DNA from: Casuarina equisetifolia
Lineage: Eukaryota; Streptophyta; Magnoliopsida; Fagales; Casuarinaceae
Assembly (NCBI GenBank): GCA_028551475.1
Contig: CM052360.1
Span: 23,134,682 to 23,198,681 of the forward strand
Direction of reading: 5' to 3'
Length of the DNA stretch: 64,000 bases
Part shown: positions 43,721 to 54,949 of the stretch, in pieces
How the letters are laid out: every line of letters starts with the position of its first letter
Position numbering within the stretch: position 1 is the stretch's first letter
The notes under the pieces: model-generated
What the model was told of the DNA's origin: nothing
Seen by the model: the letters and a program-made list of their open reading frames with translations, nothing else
Database searches by the model: none
Translations under genes and position numbers: made by a program

Positions 43721-44839
43721 TGATGAGCCCTATAAAAAACATCAATAATTGTATTTCGATCAGTAATAGTGTCTTGGAAGCTTGATCTTATGTCAGTGAT
43801 AAAGACAAATAAATTAATGAAAAGGTAGTACTTTCGTCGAGGCACGTTCTTTGACTTCTTTCTCAAAAGAAAATCTACCGTTTTCTGATTGGTGGAATGA
43901 CATGTTCAACGATTATTGTCCGTATCTAAAAATCAAATATCATAAAGGACACAAACATTATGACAAATGTTAAAAAATAAATAAAAAAACCGTGGGAGCA
44001 AAAAAGGATGATAGAGATTTAAACTACCTTTTCCCGATGTCTTGACAATGTCACGAAAGTAAATCTAAAATACAGTAAAATGAATAAAAAATGCGAAGTT
44101 CTAGGGTCTAACAATAAAAAATTGAAAGTTGAAGTCGGACCTTGAGATAGTTTCAATTTGTTCTCGCCGGTGTAGCGGAGTGTTGGTGTTCATTGAACTA
44201 TGTTAATGGCAACTGTAACAGGATAAGTAGATCAACGATTTAAAAGGGTAAAGAAAAGAAATGGGTTGAACCATTTATGCGAAACTAAAAAAAATTACAG
44301 TATAAAAATATACGAAAGCAATTGCCCTTTTGTGTTAAAAAATAAGTATATCCATGTAATAGTACAAATCATATATAAGGGCTTGAAACTGAATATTTCA
44401 AGATCATAAAATATGTAATAATATCGGTATCGTGATGAAAAGGTATATAAATTTATTTGAAACATAAAATTGGTGATATTAAATTCTATAACATATTCAA
44501 CAAAATGAAATGATCTACGTAAATCAATGGATAACATCTTAGTAACAGTTAAGTAACTAATCATTACTATGAATTTCCATTAAAAAAATATAAACAATGA
44601 AGAGACTCCGGTGTCTATGAAGGGAAAAAAGCAAAAAAGATTTGTCGCAGAAAATTTATTTTTTAAAAAAGATCAATTAATAGCACTTGATCATATTATT
44701 AGTTGTTACCATGTTCAACCCAATTAGATTACAACTCTAAAAATGTTTGGAAATCCGACTGAAACCTATTATATAATAGTTCTCAAGTAAGTGCTTCACA
44801 GGTCTGAAAAAAATACAATGACAAAGATACTGACATTGC
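43721..44839. other. CXE2 3' flank and spacer
   Basis: 43721-43920 repeats the CXE1 3' flank. 44050-44190 repeats 34925-35060. The remainder is AT-rich with no supported frame. A minus open frame at 44295-44564 shows no signature. Confidence 0.4.
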
Positions 44840-45097
44840 TTTTTGGACCAAGCTTCTAGAGGTAGCCGGTGTTATGGCGTTGCCAATTTTGAAAGTCAGG
44901 AAGGCTCTGTAACTTTTGTCTTTGCAAATGGTCAAACCTGGATGGCCACTAAACAGTAGAAATTTTGAAAATCAACCCATCTCTTTCGGAAATTTTTTCC
45001 CTCACACCTCTACCATACAAATCCCCTGCCTTAGCTTTGTAGAAACCATAGAACCTCTAGCCTCCAAATTGAAGCTTCTTCTTCCTCTTCTTCTGCT
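44840..45097 (+). promoter_or_regulatory. CXE3 promoter and leader
   Basis: Shares phrases with the CXE1 upstream region (aagcttctagaggtagc, then tttgtctttgca) and the CTT run before the start. The TATA-like word of CXE1 is altered here. Confidence 0.4.
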
Positions 45098-46023
45098 ATG
45101 GATACGAGCAGTAGTGAAGTGGCCCATGACTACTCACCCTTTCTCAAAATTTACAAAAATGGTCGAATCGAGCATATCGCAGGCACCGAGGTTGCACCCC
45201 CATCTCTTGATCCTCAAACTGACGTGGAATCCAAAGACGTTGTTATATCGACGGAGACAGAAGTGTCGGCCAGGTTTTACATTCCAAAAAACATCAACCA
45301 AACCGGAAAAAGGCTTCCTCTCCTTGTGTACTTCCATGGTGGGGGCTTTTGCGTCGAAACCGCGTCCTCTCCACACTACCACTGGCACCTTAACTCCATT
45401 GTGGGGGAAGCTAATGTGATTGCTGTATCTGTGAACTATAGAAGAGCCCCGGAACATCCAATTCCAGTTGCTTACGATGACTCATGGGATGTGCTATAGT
45501 GGGTTGCGTCTCATGTTGATGGAAAGGGTTCCGATGGATGGCTGAAAGGTCATGTAGATTTAGAAAGAGTGTTTTTTGCAGGGGACAGCGCTGGGGCCAA
45601 CATTGCTCACCACATGGCCCTGAGGGTGGGCACCGAAGGGTTAGCCGCCGTTAAGCTACAAGGGGTTGTTCTGGTGCATCCCTATTTTTGGGGCAAAGAG
45701 CCAATTGGCTGCGAAACCGCCGAGGCAAGAGCGATGGTCGAACGTGTATGGCGTTTGATGAGCCCCACGACGAGTGGGACCGATGACCAATATATAAATC
45801 CAGCTTCGGATCCGAAACTTGGCAGCCTGGGGTGTGGGAAAGTGATGGTTTTTGTGGCTGGGAAGGACATGGTCAAGGACAGAGGCTTGTATTATTGTGA
45901 GTTAGTGGGGAAGAGTGGGTGGGGAGGCGTCGTGGATGTCATAGAGGACGCCGGCGAAGAGCACGTGTTCCATCTCCTCGACCCAGCCGGCGAAAATTCT
46001 ACCGCTATGCTCAAGCGAATAGT

Positions 46024-46028
46024 TTCCT
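46024..46028. repeat. target-site duplication TTCCT (left copy)
   Basis: TTCCT here and at 50709-50713. Counting it once rejoins the CXE3 end as in CXE1. Confidence 0.85.
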
Positions 46029-46230
46029 TGTTGGTGCCTATAAGGCAAGAACTAGATGCGGCAAGAATCATTGGAGCCTAATCCGGCTATGCAGTTTATT
46101 AATATTCTTGTGATTATGTAATATTTTCCATTTATTGTAATCCATATATAGACTAGGAATGAAGCCTATAAATTAAGGCTACGTCTTGTATAGTGTAATT
46201 CAATTGTATATAGCATTCCTTCACTCTTCA
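46029..46230 (+). repeat. 5' LTR of copia 2, 3'-truncated
   Basis: Matches 50508-50693, with a few indels, then diverges. The final fifteen or so bases of the LTR are missing. Confidence 0.8.
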
Positions 46231-47560
46231 TTCGAACCCACCCTCACCAGCATGGTCACGCGTCTCATCGTCGCCGCCGAAATCTGGTCTGTTTTGGAGG
46301 AAAGTTTCGATAAGGTCACTGCAACCCAGAAATTCGGCCTCCAAGAGGCCATCAACAACCTGAAACTCCTTAGTGGCGCCACTGAACCTAAGCTCACCAA
46401 TTTTTTCTTTCGGCTTCAAAACCTTTAGGGCGAGCTTGAATCTCACCGAGCCCCTATCCGCTGCACCTGCAAAAACTGCGATTGCGGCGTCAATTCCCGT
46501 CTTCGGGCTCGTGATCAAGAAGACAAGGCCATGAAATTTCTTCTCGACCTCCCATCGGAGTTTTAGTCTCTTCATTCTTCTATCCTCTCCCACGAAGAAC
46601 TCCTTACCTTGGAGAAGACGTACGCCATGGCCAAACACGACGTTGCTTAGAGGTCTTCTTCCACCGGCAAGCCCCTCTCCGAAGATCTTCCGGCGTTCCA
46701 GGCTTCTTGGACGCTCGAATCCTCTCAATGCATAGGGGAGCTCGTTCTCGCAACGCTCGCCCGCCCACACCATGGGCCGGCCTCGACCCACGTCCCTTCA
46801 TGCGGCTTTCGTGCCCTCTCTCATGGGCCAGCCCAGTCCCAACTTTTTTGCAATCACTGCCAAAAGCCAGGCCACATTCAGGAATCTTGTTTCCTGATCG
46901 TGGGCTACCCACCCAACTAGCAACCCAGGCAGCGTCCTAGCCCAACCTGTAAGCCAGTTGGGCCTGCCCTTTTGGGCCGCAATGCTAAAGTCCATGATTC
47001 CCATGGGCCTCTTGGTTTTGGGCCCTCTAGCTCGCTTGCTTATGAACACACACACGGGCCTGCTCATTTTTCTAACCCACCCATGATTTTTAATTCTGGT
47101 GCAGGTTCTTTAGGCCCATCTATACTAGGCCCTCTCAGCTCATATGGTGGGTCCAATAGGCTTCAATTAACCCCTAATCAACAGCAATGTCTCCTCCATC
47201 TCCTCAATCCAGCTGGCCCCACTAATTCGGGCCCCTTTACAGGTACTGCCTCATCTCATTTACCTATTTCAACTTCTTGGATTATCAATTCTAAGGCAAG
47301 GGACCACATTGCTTGTGATTTAAATATTTTACATTCATATTATCCATGTGTCACCCCAATATCAATCACCCTCCCTGATCGCTCTACAAGCCTGGTAACC
47401 CACATTGGCACATTTAACCCTAATCCATCCTTATGCCTCACCCATATACTTTATGCTCCTCATTTCTGGCACAATTTATTATCTATTAGAAAATTAACCC
47501 ATGACAATAATTGTGTCGCCCTTTTTTTTGATGAATTTTGTATTTTTTAGGACCATACAA
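46231..47560 (+). pseudogene. copia 2 gag and protease relic
   Basis: Gag phrases (IWSVLEESFDKVTATQKFGLQ, then RLQNL, and a CCHC knuckle FCNHCQKPGHIQESC at 46849-46890) are split by several stops. In frame 46972-47550 the protease region reads WIINSKARDHIACD, where the family has D-S-G-A: the active Asp is replaced by Asn and Gly by Lys. No product is expected. Confidence 0.75.
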
Positions 47561-47734
47561 CTGGAGCTTTGATTAGGCTAGGTAGGGCTGACTGAGGTTT
47601 TTATTTTCTTTGTGCTTGAATTCCATCGCATTTTCATTCCCTTTTCGCTCGTTTTTTCCATTTCGTCCAAGATATTTTTTGTACCTTAACATCAAATTTT
47701 GTTTGTAACACTTTTTTTATCAATAATAATTATT

Positions 47735-50500
47735 ATCTTTGGCATCAACGACTTAGTCACTCCTCATTAAAAAATTATTTATCTCATGGAAAATCCATTT
47801 CTTGTCCCTCCAATTTCTAATGTTCCATTTGCCCTTTGGTCAAACAAACACGGTTGGTTTTTCCCAATTGTCACACTAAAACTTCGATTCTTTTTAAATT
47901 GGTTCACATGGATGTTTGGGGCCCTCATCGGAGTCCCACCCATGACGATGCACATTATTTCCTGACCATTGTCGATCATTTTTCTAGAGCCACCTGGACT
48001 TTTCTTCTACAATTTAAGAGTCAAGTTTTCTAAAAAATTCAACATTTCATCTCTCTCATCCGTACCCAATTTGGCCTCCTCGTCAAACGGATTTGTTCTA
48101 TCAGTCTTTCCTCTCTCACCATGGTATCATTCATGAAACATCTTATGTTCACACTCCACAATAAAATGGAGTTGTTGAATGCAAACACCGTCACCTCCTT
48201 GATGTGGCTCGTGCCTTGATGTTTCAGGCTTCTATCCCATCTCCATTTTAGAGGGAATGCCTCCTTATGCTACCCACATTATTAACCGCCTTCCCTCCTC
48301 CCCTCTCAATGATGTTAGTCCTTTTGAATGTCTGTTTGGCAAACCACCCATTATTGAACACCTTCATGTGTTTGGTTGTCGTTGTTTTGCCACCACCCTT
48401 GGTCCTCGTGACAAATTCAGTCCTCGTGCCATCCCTTACATTTTTATGGGTTACCTTTCTTCATAGAAAGGTTACCGCCTCTATGATCCTTCTTCCCAAA
48501 AATTTTTTGTGAGTTGCAATGTTATTTTTCAGGAGCACATTTTCCCTTTTTCCATTACTCCGGCCCCGCTTAGCTTGCCAGCCCCTTCGGATCTAGCTTT
48601 ACAGTTCAATGATTCATATCCTTCATCCTCCCTACCCATTGATGTCCCTGAACTATTCGATCATCCTCCTCCGGCTAAACCCTCTCCCAACACTCTCTCA
48701 TCCGACACTGCTTCTGACCCTCCTACTTCTGATCTTTCTGATACCACCTCCAACGCTTCCCTTCGTCGTTCTAGCCGATCCCCTCGACCTCCCATTTGGA
48801 CCTCTGATTACCTTTCTCCCACTCTCCCTCATACCTCTTCCACCTCTCTTTACCCTATTTCCAACTATGTTTCTCTCCATCATTGTCACCCTCAATATCA
48901 ACACTTCATTGCCACTATATCTGCCATACCTAAACCCACCTCTTTTCATGAAGCCGTCACCGACTCCAATTGGGTTACTGCCATGGATAATGAGATCACC
49001 TTTCTGGAGGCTAATCATATTTAGGATATGGTCCCTTTGCCCCCTAATCATCGTCTGATTGGTTATAAGTGGGTTTATAGAGTGAAGTATTGTGCTGATG
49101 GTTCTATTGAGAGATACAAGGCTTGCCTTGTGGCCAAGGGTTTTAGCCAATGTGAGGGGATTGATTTTCAAGACACCTTCTCCCCTATTGCGAAGCATGT
49201 CACTGTTCGCCTCATTATTACCATTACTTCTATACATCACTGGCCTCTTTATCAGATGGACGTTCAGAATGCCTTCATTCATGGCGATCTTTCTGAGGAG
49301 GTTTATATGAAGCTTCCTCCTAGATGTTGCACTCAAGGGGAGCGCATGGTATGTCAACTACGGAAAACCTTGTATGGATTGAAGCAAGCCTCCCATAAGT
49401 GGAATGCCACTTTCACTTTTGTTCTGCTTTAGCACGATTTCTCTCAATCTCGTCATGATTATTCATTATTCACCAAGTCTCAAGGAAGCTCTTTTGTGGC
49501 ATTGTTAATATATGTTGATGATATTCTAATTACTGGTAACCATGAGAATGGAATCACAGAACTCAAGCAGTACCTTCACTCCACATTCTCCATGAAAGAT
49601 CTTGATCCATCGAAATTCTTCCTTGGGATTGAAATTGCTTGGTCTCCTGAAGGTATTACTCTTAGTCAGCACAAATATGCTTTGGAATTAATCTTAGAAG
49701 CTGGCCTTGCAAGCTCCAAACCTGCAATCACTCCTATGGAACCAAACAAGAAGTTCACTAGTGTGGAGTATGATGCAAGTTCGCCTGACGAAATAAATGA
49801 TCCACCACTTGAAGATCCTTCTGTCTATCAGAGACTAGTTGGAAGATTGATCTACTTGACCCTTACCAGGCTTGACATCACCTTTCCAGTTCAACTCCTC
49901 AGTCAATTTATGCACGCCCCAAAATAGCCACATATGGAGGTAGCAATGAGAGTAATTAGATATTTGAAGGGTTGTCTTGGACTTGGCCTCATCTTTCCTT
50001 CCACATTGCGATTCGAGATGAAAGCATTTTGTGACTTAGATTATAGTACATGTCCCATGACACGAAGATCCACAACAAGTTTCTGCATTATCATTGGAAA
50101 TTCTCTGATTTCATGGCGTTCCAAGAAACAACCGATAGTATCTCTTTCATCAGCAAAAGCAGAATATAGAGCCATGCAGGTCACCATGTGTGAGATTATT
50201 TGGATCATTGGCTTACTGAAAGATTTTGGATTTCAGATGATGCATCCAGTATTACTATATTGTGATAATGAAGCTGCAAAGAAGATCGCTGCAAATCCTA
50301 TTTTCCATGAACGTACAAAGCACATCGAGGTAGAATGTCATTATGTGAGAGAAAAACTTCAGCAAGGCATTATAACAACACGCCACATATCCACTAAAGA
50401 ACAGCTAGCTAACCTATTAACAAAGGCACTTTGCAGTAATCAGCACCGGCACCTTCTTTCCAAGCTCGAAGTATTTGATCTATACAAATCTCCGACTTGA
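47735..50500 (+). pseudogene. copia 2 integrase, reverse transcriptase and RNase H relic
   Basis: Pieces in order. Pre-integrase (LWHQRLSHSS near 47740) and integrase frames 47836-48033 (VHMDVWGPH, TIVDHFSRATW) and 48257-48466. A Pro/Ser-rich linker (48509-49024). Reverse transcriptase 49028-49432 (GYKWVYRVKY, DVQNAFIHGDL, LYGLKQAS) and 49496-49927 with the active site YVDD (49511-49522). RNase H 49934-50500 (SLSSAKAEYRA, YCDNEAA). Stops and shifts separate all pieces. Confidence 0.8.
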
Positions 50501-50507
50501 GGGGGAG

Positions 50508-50708
50508 TGTTGGTGCCTATAAGGCAAGAACTATATGCGGCAACAATCATTGGAGCCTAATCCGGCTATGCAGTTTATTATGAAATATTCTTGTGATTAT
50601 GTAATATTTCAATTTATTGTAATCCATACATAGACTAGGAATCAAGCCTATAAATTGAGGCTTCAATTGTATATAGCATTCCTTCACTCTTCAGTCTCCA
50701 AATTTACA
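50508..50708 (+). repeat. 3' LTR of copia 2
   Basis: Starts TGTTGGTGCC and ends TTACA. The end was placed by the TTCCT duplication, since the left LTR lacks this part. Confidence 0.8.
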
Positions 50709-50713
50709 TTCCT
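50709..50713. repeat. target-site duplication TTCCT (right copy)
   Basis: Matches 46024-46028. CXE3 resumes with the last five codons and stop. Confidence 0.85.
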
Positions 50714-50730
50714 TCATCCATCGGGGATGA

Positions 50731-52110
50731 GTCCTGAGACAAACGTCAGTACTTATCCTTCGATCGGTGATGGTCTCTAGTATGTATGATCTTAGTAATA
50801 AAAAAATAATTGATGAAAAGTTGAGCACTTCCATCCAGGGCTTGCTGTTTGATACTTCCTGAAAAGGATATCCATGGTTGTCTGGTTGGTTGAACCATGA
50901 TGTCTAGCTACCGAGTAAATAAATGTACAAACTCTTGAAGGAAACAAAGCTAATAATTTTCTAATATGAATATTTTATTTTCTGCTGATCCCGGCTCTTC
51001 TGCTTCTCTGGCCGACGATATTTCCGGTTTAAACTGCCGACGAACATTCCGGCAACTTCCCAATTTCTATCTCAATCAAAGACTAGCATTTGCTTTTGTA
51101 ATAAAAAAGTAAGCTATATAAGACTTTGTGAAAGGTCCGGCGTTTGATTTTCATGGTGAAAATGCTATGGTGGGTAGGGGAATCCCAAGTACCATGTGGT
51201 TGAGAGTGAAGTGGGGAGATAGACATCTGACAAACATGTATTTGGATTTGGATTGGAAGCCCATGACATTAAAAACACGGCGTTTTGGATTGGAAGCCTG
51301 TGAACTCTGCTTGCATTTATCGTTAGTGGTCTATGCTTCTACCGTTGTTTTATTTGCTTTAGTTAATGGACTCTTTAGAAAATGAAAAAGAATGATTATA
51401 TAGTGGTAGAGTTGGTCGTACTAGACCATGCTCTCACATTGACGGGTCAGCATCGACCTGTCTTAAAGTGATCAATCATGTTTCTAGCACTCGAGACAAT
51501 TTTCTTTTCATTCACAGGACAATAATGTTGCCATTGATATGAGTTGCTTTGAAACATATGCTTGCTCAGCAACCACGAAAATAACACGGCAATGAATTCT
51601 ACTTTACTTTTCCGATCACCATCCATGGTTGGAAGTGATCAGATTTCTCGCCTCAGCACCCTTTCCATCACGACTTCAACATGGTACGAGACAGTTGTAC
51701 TCGAATTTTAGCATTACGTCGGCTTGTTATCCTTTGCGTTTCAGGTGTCATTAGCACCAGAATGTCGTGTTATTCGAGTAAAGCTACAAATTGAAGGATG
51801 AACTTTTTTTTTTGGTCAAATGTAAATTTATATTAATAAAAATTAGTATGTAAAAACATATGAGCATTATAAAACTTATGAAAATTACAAAAAAATACAT
51901 ATAAGAAATTTTTAAATTTTATTTAAAATAATATTTTTTTAAGAATATTTTATATTTTAAATCAAAGAAACTCTTTTTTATATAAAAATTTTTTAAAAAA
52001 TTAAATTTCAAAATAATGAGACTATCCTTTGTATAAGAAATGACTAAATTAAATATAATATTATAAAATCATAATTATTCCGAGTGCTTTCATCACTAGC
52101 TACTACACAC
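50731..52110. other. CXE3 3' flank and spacer, with a LINE-tail-like part
   Basis: 50731-50890 repeats the CXE 3' flank. 51430-51600 repeats 34660-34800. 51806-51900 has the look of the antisense 3' end of a LINE (T run, ggtcaaatgtaaatttata, A/T tail). The open frame 51128-51385 has no known signature. Confidence 0.4.
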
Positions 52111-52831
52111 CTAAGTAGCAGTGTCTAGGTTAATGAAAGATGCCAAAGTCTTCAACAAGGCTCTGGCCTTCTCACAATCTAGATTGAACAAATGAAATAC
52201 ATGGCTCTCTCCTTCGGTCTCCACAATCTCCACCTTCCCATCCCACCCACTCCTCTTCAGTGTCTCGTAGTAGAGCAAACCCCTGTCTCTGGTATCATCC
52301 TTCCCAGCGGTCAAAATCAGCACCCTAGAGCAGCCTAGCGTCGGCAGCCTGGAGTCCTCAACTGGGTTTACTCTTGGATCATCGAGCCCAGTTGTTGTAG
52401 GACACGTGTAAAGCCATGATCTATCTTCCACGCCGGTGCCAAGGCTGTCTTTTCTTGCAAAATAAGGGTGGACCAAACAGGCTCCAGCTAATCTCACTCC
52501 AGGCAGACCTTCCACCCCAGCCTGAACTAAAGTGTCTCCAATGCTGTCCCCAACAAGAAAAACTCACCGAAAATCAGCATGTTCTCTCAGCCAGGGCTCC
52601 CGGCCTTCACTATTGCAATGAGAAATCACCCACTGAAGTGCGACCCACGAGTCTTCGAAGGCGATGGGCGCAAGGTGTTCTGGGGCTAGTCTGTAATCAA
52701 CAGATACAGCGATTGCAGTAGTGTCGGCTACCAGAGCAGCAACGTGGTTGTGATACGTTGAACAGAATGGAGAACCCATGAATAAGCCTCCACCGTGATA
52801 GTACACTAGGACGGGGATCTTCTGCTCAGCG

Positions 52832-52836
52832 CTAAT
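52832..52836. repeat. target-site duplication CTAAT (left copy)
   Basis: Matches 58587-58591 at the other end of the element. Confidence 0.92.
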
Positions 52837-53085
52837 TGTTGGAGATACCGTCGTATATTGCATTATTCCTTCCTTGTATAGATTGAGCTACTTACCATAT
52901 AATGTAGGCTTATTAGGAAAGTTGCTTATATGGTAGGAATATTTGTATTATTATTGTTTGTATTCTTTCCTAGCATGAACCGTGCTTCTCCTATAAGAGG
53001 ACCACTACGTTGTACATTCAGTTTCAAGTAAGCAATATAGAGAATTCTCTCATGCTCTTTCTCTCCTTGCTCACATCTTGTGACA
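52837..53085 (+). repeat. 5' LTR of copia 3
   Basis: Standard TG...CA ends, almost identical to 58338-58586. The single difference seen is C/T in the aagcaata / aagtaata word near the end. Confidence 0.92.
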
Positions 53086-53099
53086 TGGTATCAAGAGCC
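53086..53099 (+). other. copia 3 primer-binding site
   Basis: TGGTATCAAGAGCC begins at the first base after the 5' LTR. It is of the initiator Met tRNA type, with one additional base compared with TGGTATCAGAGCC. Confidence 0.8.
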
Positions 53100-53190
53100 A
53101 GGTTTTCCTAATTCTTTTTTGCTTCCGCTCTCTCTCCCTTTTTTTTCCGCTCCCTTGTCCTCACCTTTTTTTTCCCTTCCATTTTTTCTC

Positions 53191-54800
53191 ATGGCCGCCC
53201 ACTCCACTGATCCTGATGCCCCCATCCTCGAAGACGTCTCCCCACAATCCTCATCCACGGCCTCTCCTGTCAGCTCTCACTTGTTTTCTAGGCCTCACCC
53301 TCCGGGTTATGTCAGCTCCCTGCCCCTTCCCTTGGGCTCTCTCTCGACAAACCCTACTCTCTCCTGGCCCCCTCCCTTGGCCCATGCCAGTCCCAGCCCA
53401 CCCGTCCCACCCCTGCTCATTCCTCGCCCTGGACCCGTTTCGGCCTGGCCCCTTACGAGTGACACTCACATCACCCACTCGGATCCAGTTTTGGGTTTAT
53501 CCCCATACCCCCCTCATACGGGTTTGGGCCACAATCCCTACCCGGTTCTTGACCCGAGCCACCTCGTGGGGCAGGCACCCATCCCAACTCCTTCGGGTTC
53601 GGGTCCAAATCCCTACCCACCCCCCCATTCCTCTCTCGTGCCCTACTTCGCCGCCGTCCGCCTTGAGCCTGGCGACCCTCTCTACACGGCCGCCTCTGAC
53701 GACCCGGAATTGTGTCTTCTCACGCACCCTCTGCTCGGCACCACCAATTACACCGTCTGGTCTTGCGATTTTCGGCGGGCGCTCCTCACCAAAGACAAGG
53801 ATGGCTTCCTTGACGGCTTCGTCCCCCCTCCGACTGACGCACGGCTGTTGCGTCAGTGGCGTAAATGCGCGTAACTTGTTTATGCTTGGATCAGCAATAC
53901 GCTCTCTCTGGAGGTTGCCGCCGCCATACCATCGACCGACGACACCCATTCCCTTTGGGATTCTCTCCGCGAGCTCTACGGCCGTTCTGATCGGATCCGC
54001 CGTTTTCAAGTCGAGCAAGCCCTCAGTGACCTCAAGCAAGGAAATTCGGCGGTCTCCGTCGTCTACAACCACTTCCTCGCTCTCTGCAACGAGCTCGGTC
54101 AAACCGAAAACCCCATCGCCGCTCTCGACTCCGTTCTCCGCCAGCTTCGCCAGCGGACTGAAGACCACCGTATCACTCGTTTCCTCCTCATCCTAAACAA
54201 GTCCTACGGTGCCTTCCACTCCCAGATTCTCACGATAGAGCCACCTCCTTCTCTCCGCCGCCTCTTCTTCCTCGCCGTTCAGGAAGAAAATCAACGGCTG
54301 GCCTCCGCCAAATACCTTCGTGTCGGCGACAACGTCATCCTTTCCCCTCGTCTGACTACTTCACAACGCGCCCTTTCTGGTCGCGGCAGCGGCAACGGCG
54401 GAGGCGGCGGCGTCAGTGGTGACCCCAGCAGCGTCTCTCTCTCTCGCAACGCTCATGACTGCGCTGATAATTGGACGGTGCCCTTCAACCTAGGGTTTTC
54501 TGAGACAGGACCCCGATCTGGATCAGACGGCTCCCGTGCCAACCCTAGATCGGACGGTCCTTATCACACCCTAGGCGCGCCTTTATCCGACGGCCCCTCC
54601 TCAATCGCGCCTCATGCATCTGGCCCCTCAATCAACGGCTCTAGTTATGCTAACACTGCACCCGCACACAGGGGATCCAGCGGCTCGCGCTCACGCCGAT
54701 CCAATGGTCCAAACTCATCCCGAGGCCGATCCAACCACTTATTTTGCGATCATTGCAAACGGACCAATCATACCATTGAAAATTGTTGAAAATTGTTGGA
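53191..54800 (+). pseudogene. copia 3 gag relic
   Basis: The frame from the Met at 53191 (MAAHSTDPDAP) opens with a Pro/Ser-rich region and the gag phrase NYTVWSCDFRRALLTKDK. It meets TAA at 53872-53874, where a CAA codon is likely, then continues YAWISNTLSLEVAAAI, LWDSLRELYGRSDR and VVYNHFLALCNELG. It ends in a CCHC knuckle FCDHCKRTNHTIENC (54744-54788), after which a short duplicated phrase gives a stop and frame change. Confidence 0.8.
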
Positions 54801-54949
54801 AATTACATGGTAGACCCACTGATCGCGATTCCAAGGATAAGGAAATTTTTTCCAATGCTGTAATCTCCCAAGACAAGCCTGATCAACCCTTCACCGAGGC
54901 CCAACTAGCTCAGCTCGTGAATGCTTTCCAACATGTGGGGGCCCCTGAC

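Larger units (their letters stand above)
46029..50708 (+). mobile_element. Ty1-copia retrotransposon 2 inside CXE3
   Basis: A 4,680-bp element on the plus strand with LTRs starting TGTTGGTGCC at 46029 and 50508. The right LTR ends in TTACA at 50708, next to the duplicated TTCCT. The left LTR matches only to 46230 and then runs straight into gag-like sequence, so its last bases, the primer site and the gag start are deleted. A purine tract (about 50498-50507) precedes the right LTR. Reading frames for gag, integrase, reverse transcriptase and RNase H are all broken, and the protease active site is changed. A dead copy. Confidence 0.88.
45098..50730 (+). pseudogene. carboxylesterase CXE3, stop codon and Ty1-copia insertion
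   Basis: The frame opens as in CXE1 and CXE2 and keeps HGGG. Codon 134 is TAG (45497-45499) where CXE1 and CXE2 have Lys. Beyond it the frame continues with GDSAG, the Asp phrase VAGKD and EEHVFH, so all catalytic residues survive on the far side of the stop. Two codons are missing relative to CXE1 in the AEAEKRA region. Near the C-terminus, after the codons for I-V-S, a copia element enters (46029). The last codons and stop TGA (50728-50730) follow it at 50714. The gene is dead by either lesion. Confidence 0.9.

Noticed and set aside
48609-49357. Plus-strand frame 48609-49058 and minus-strand frame 48698-49357 over copia 2
   Set aside because: Shadows of the integrase-to-reverse-transcriptase region. 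Their sequence shows only composition effects.
50694-50698. GTCTC as the right-hand target duplication of copia 2
   Set aside because: It does not match the left flank. The true LTR end lies 15 bases further on, where TTACA is followed by TTCCT, which matches 46024-46028.
53216-54196. 326-codon Ser/Pro/Thr-rich plus frame
   Set aside because: It overlaps the copia 3 gag in another frame. The gag frame carries the recognisable motifs.
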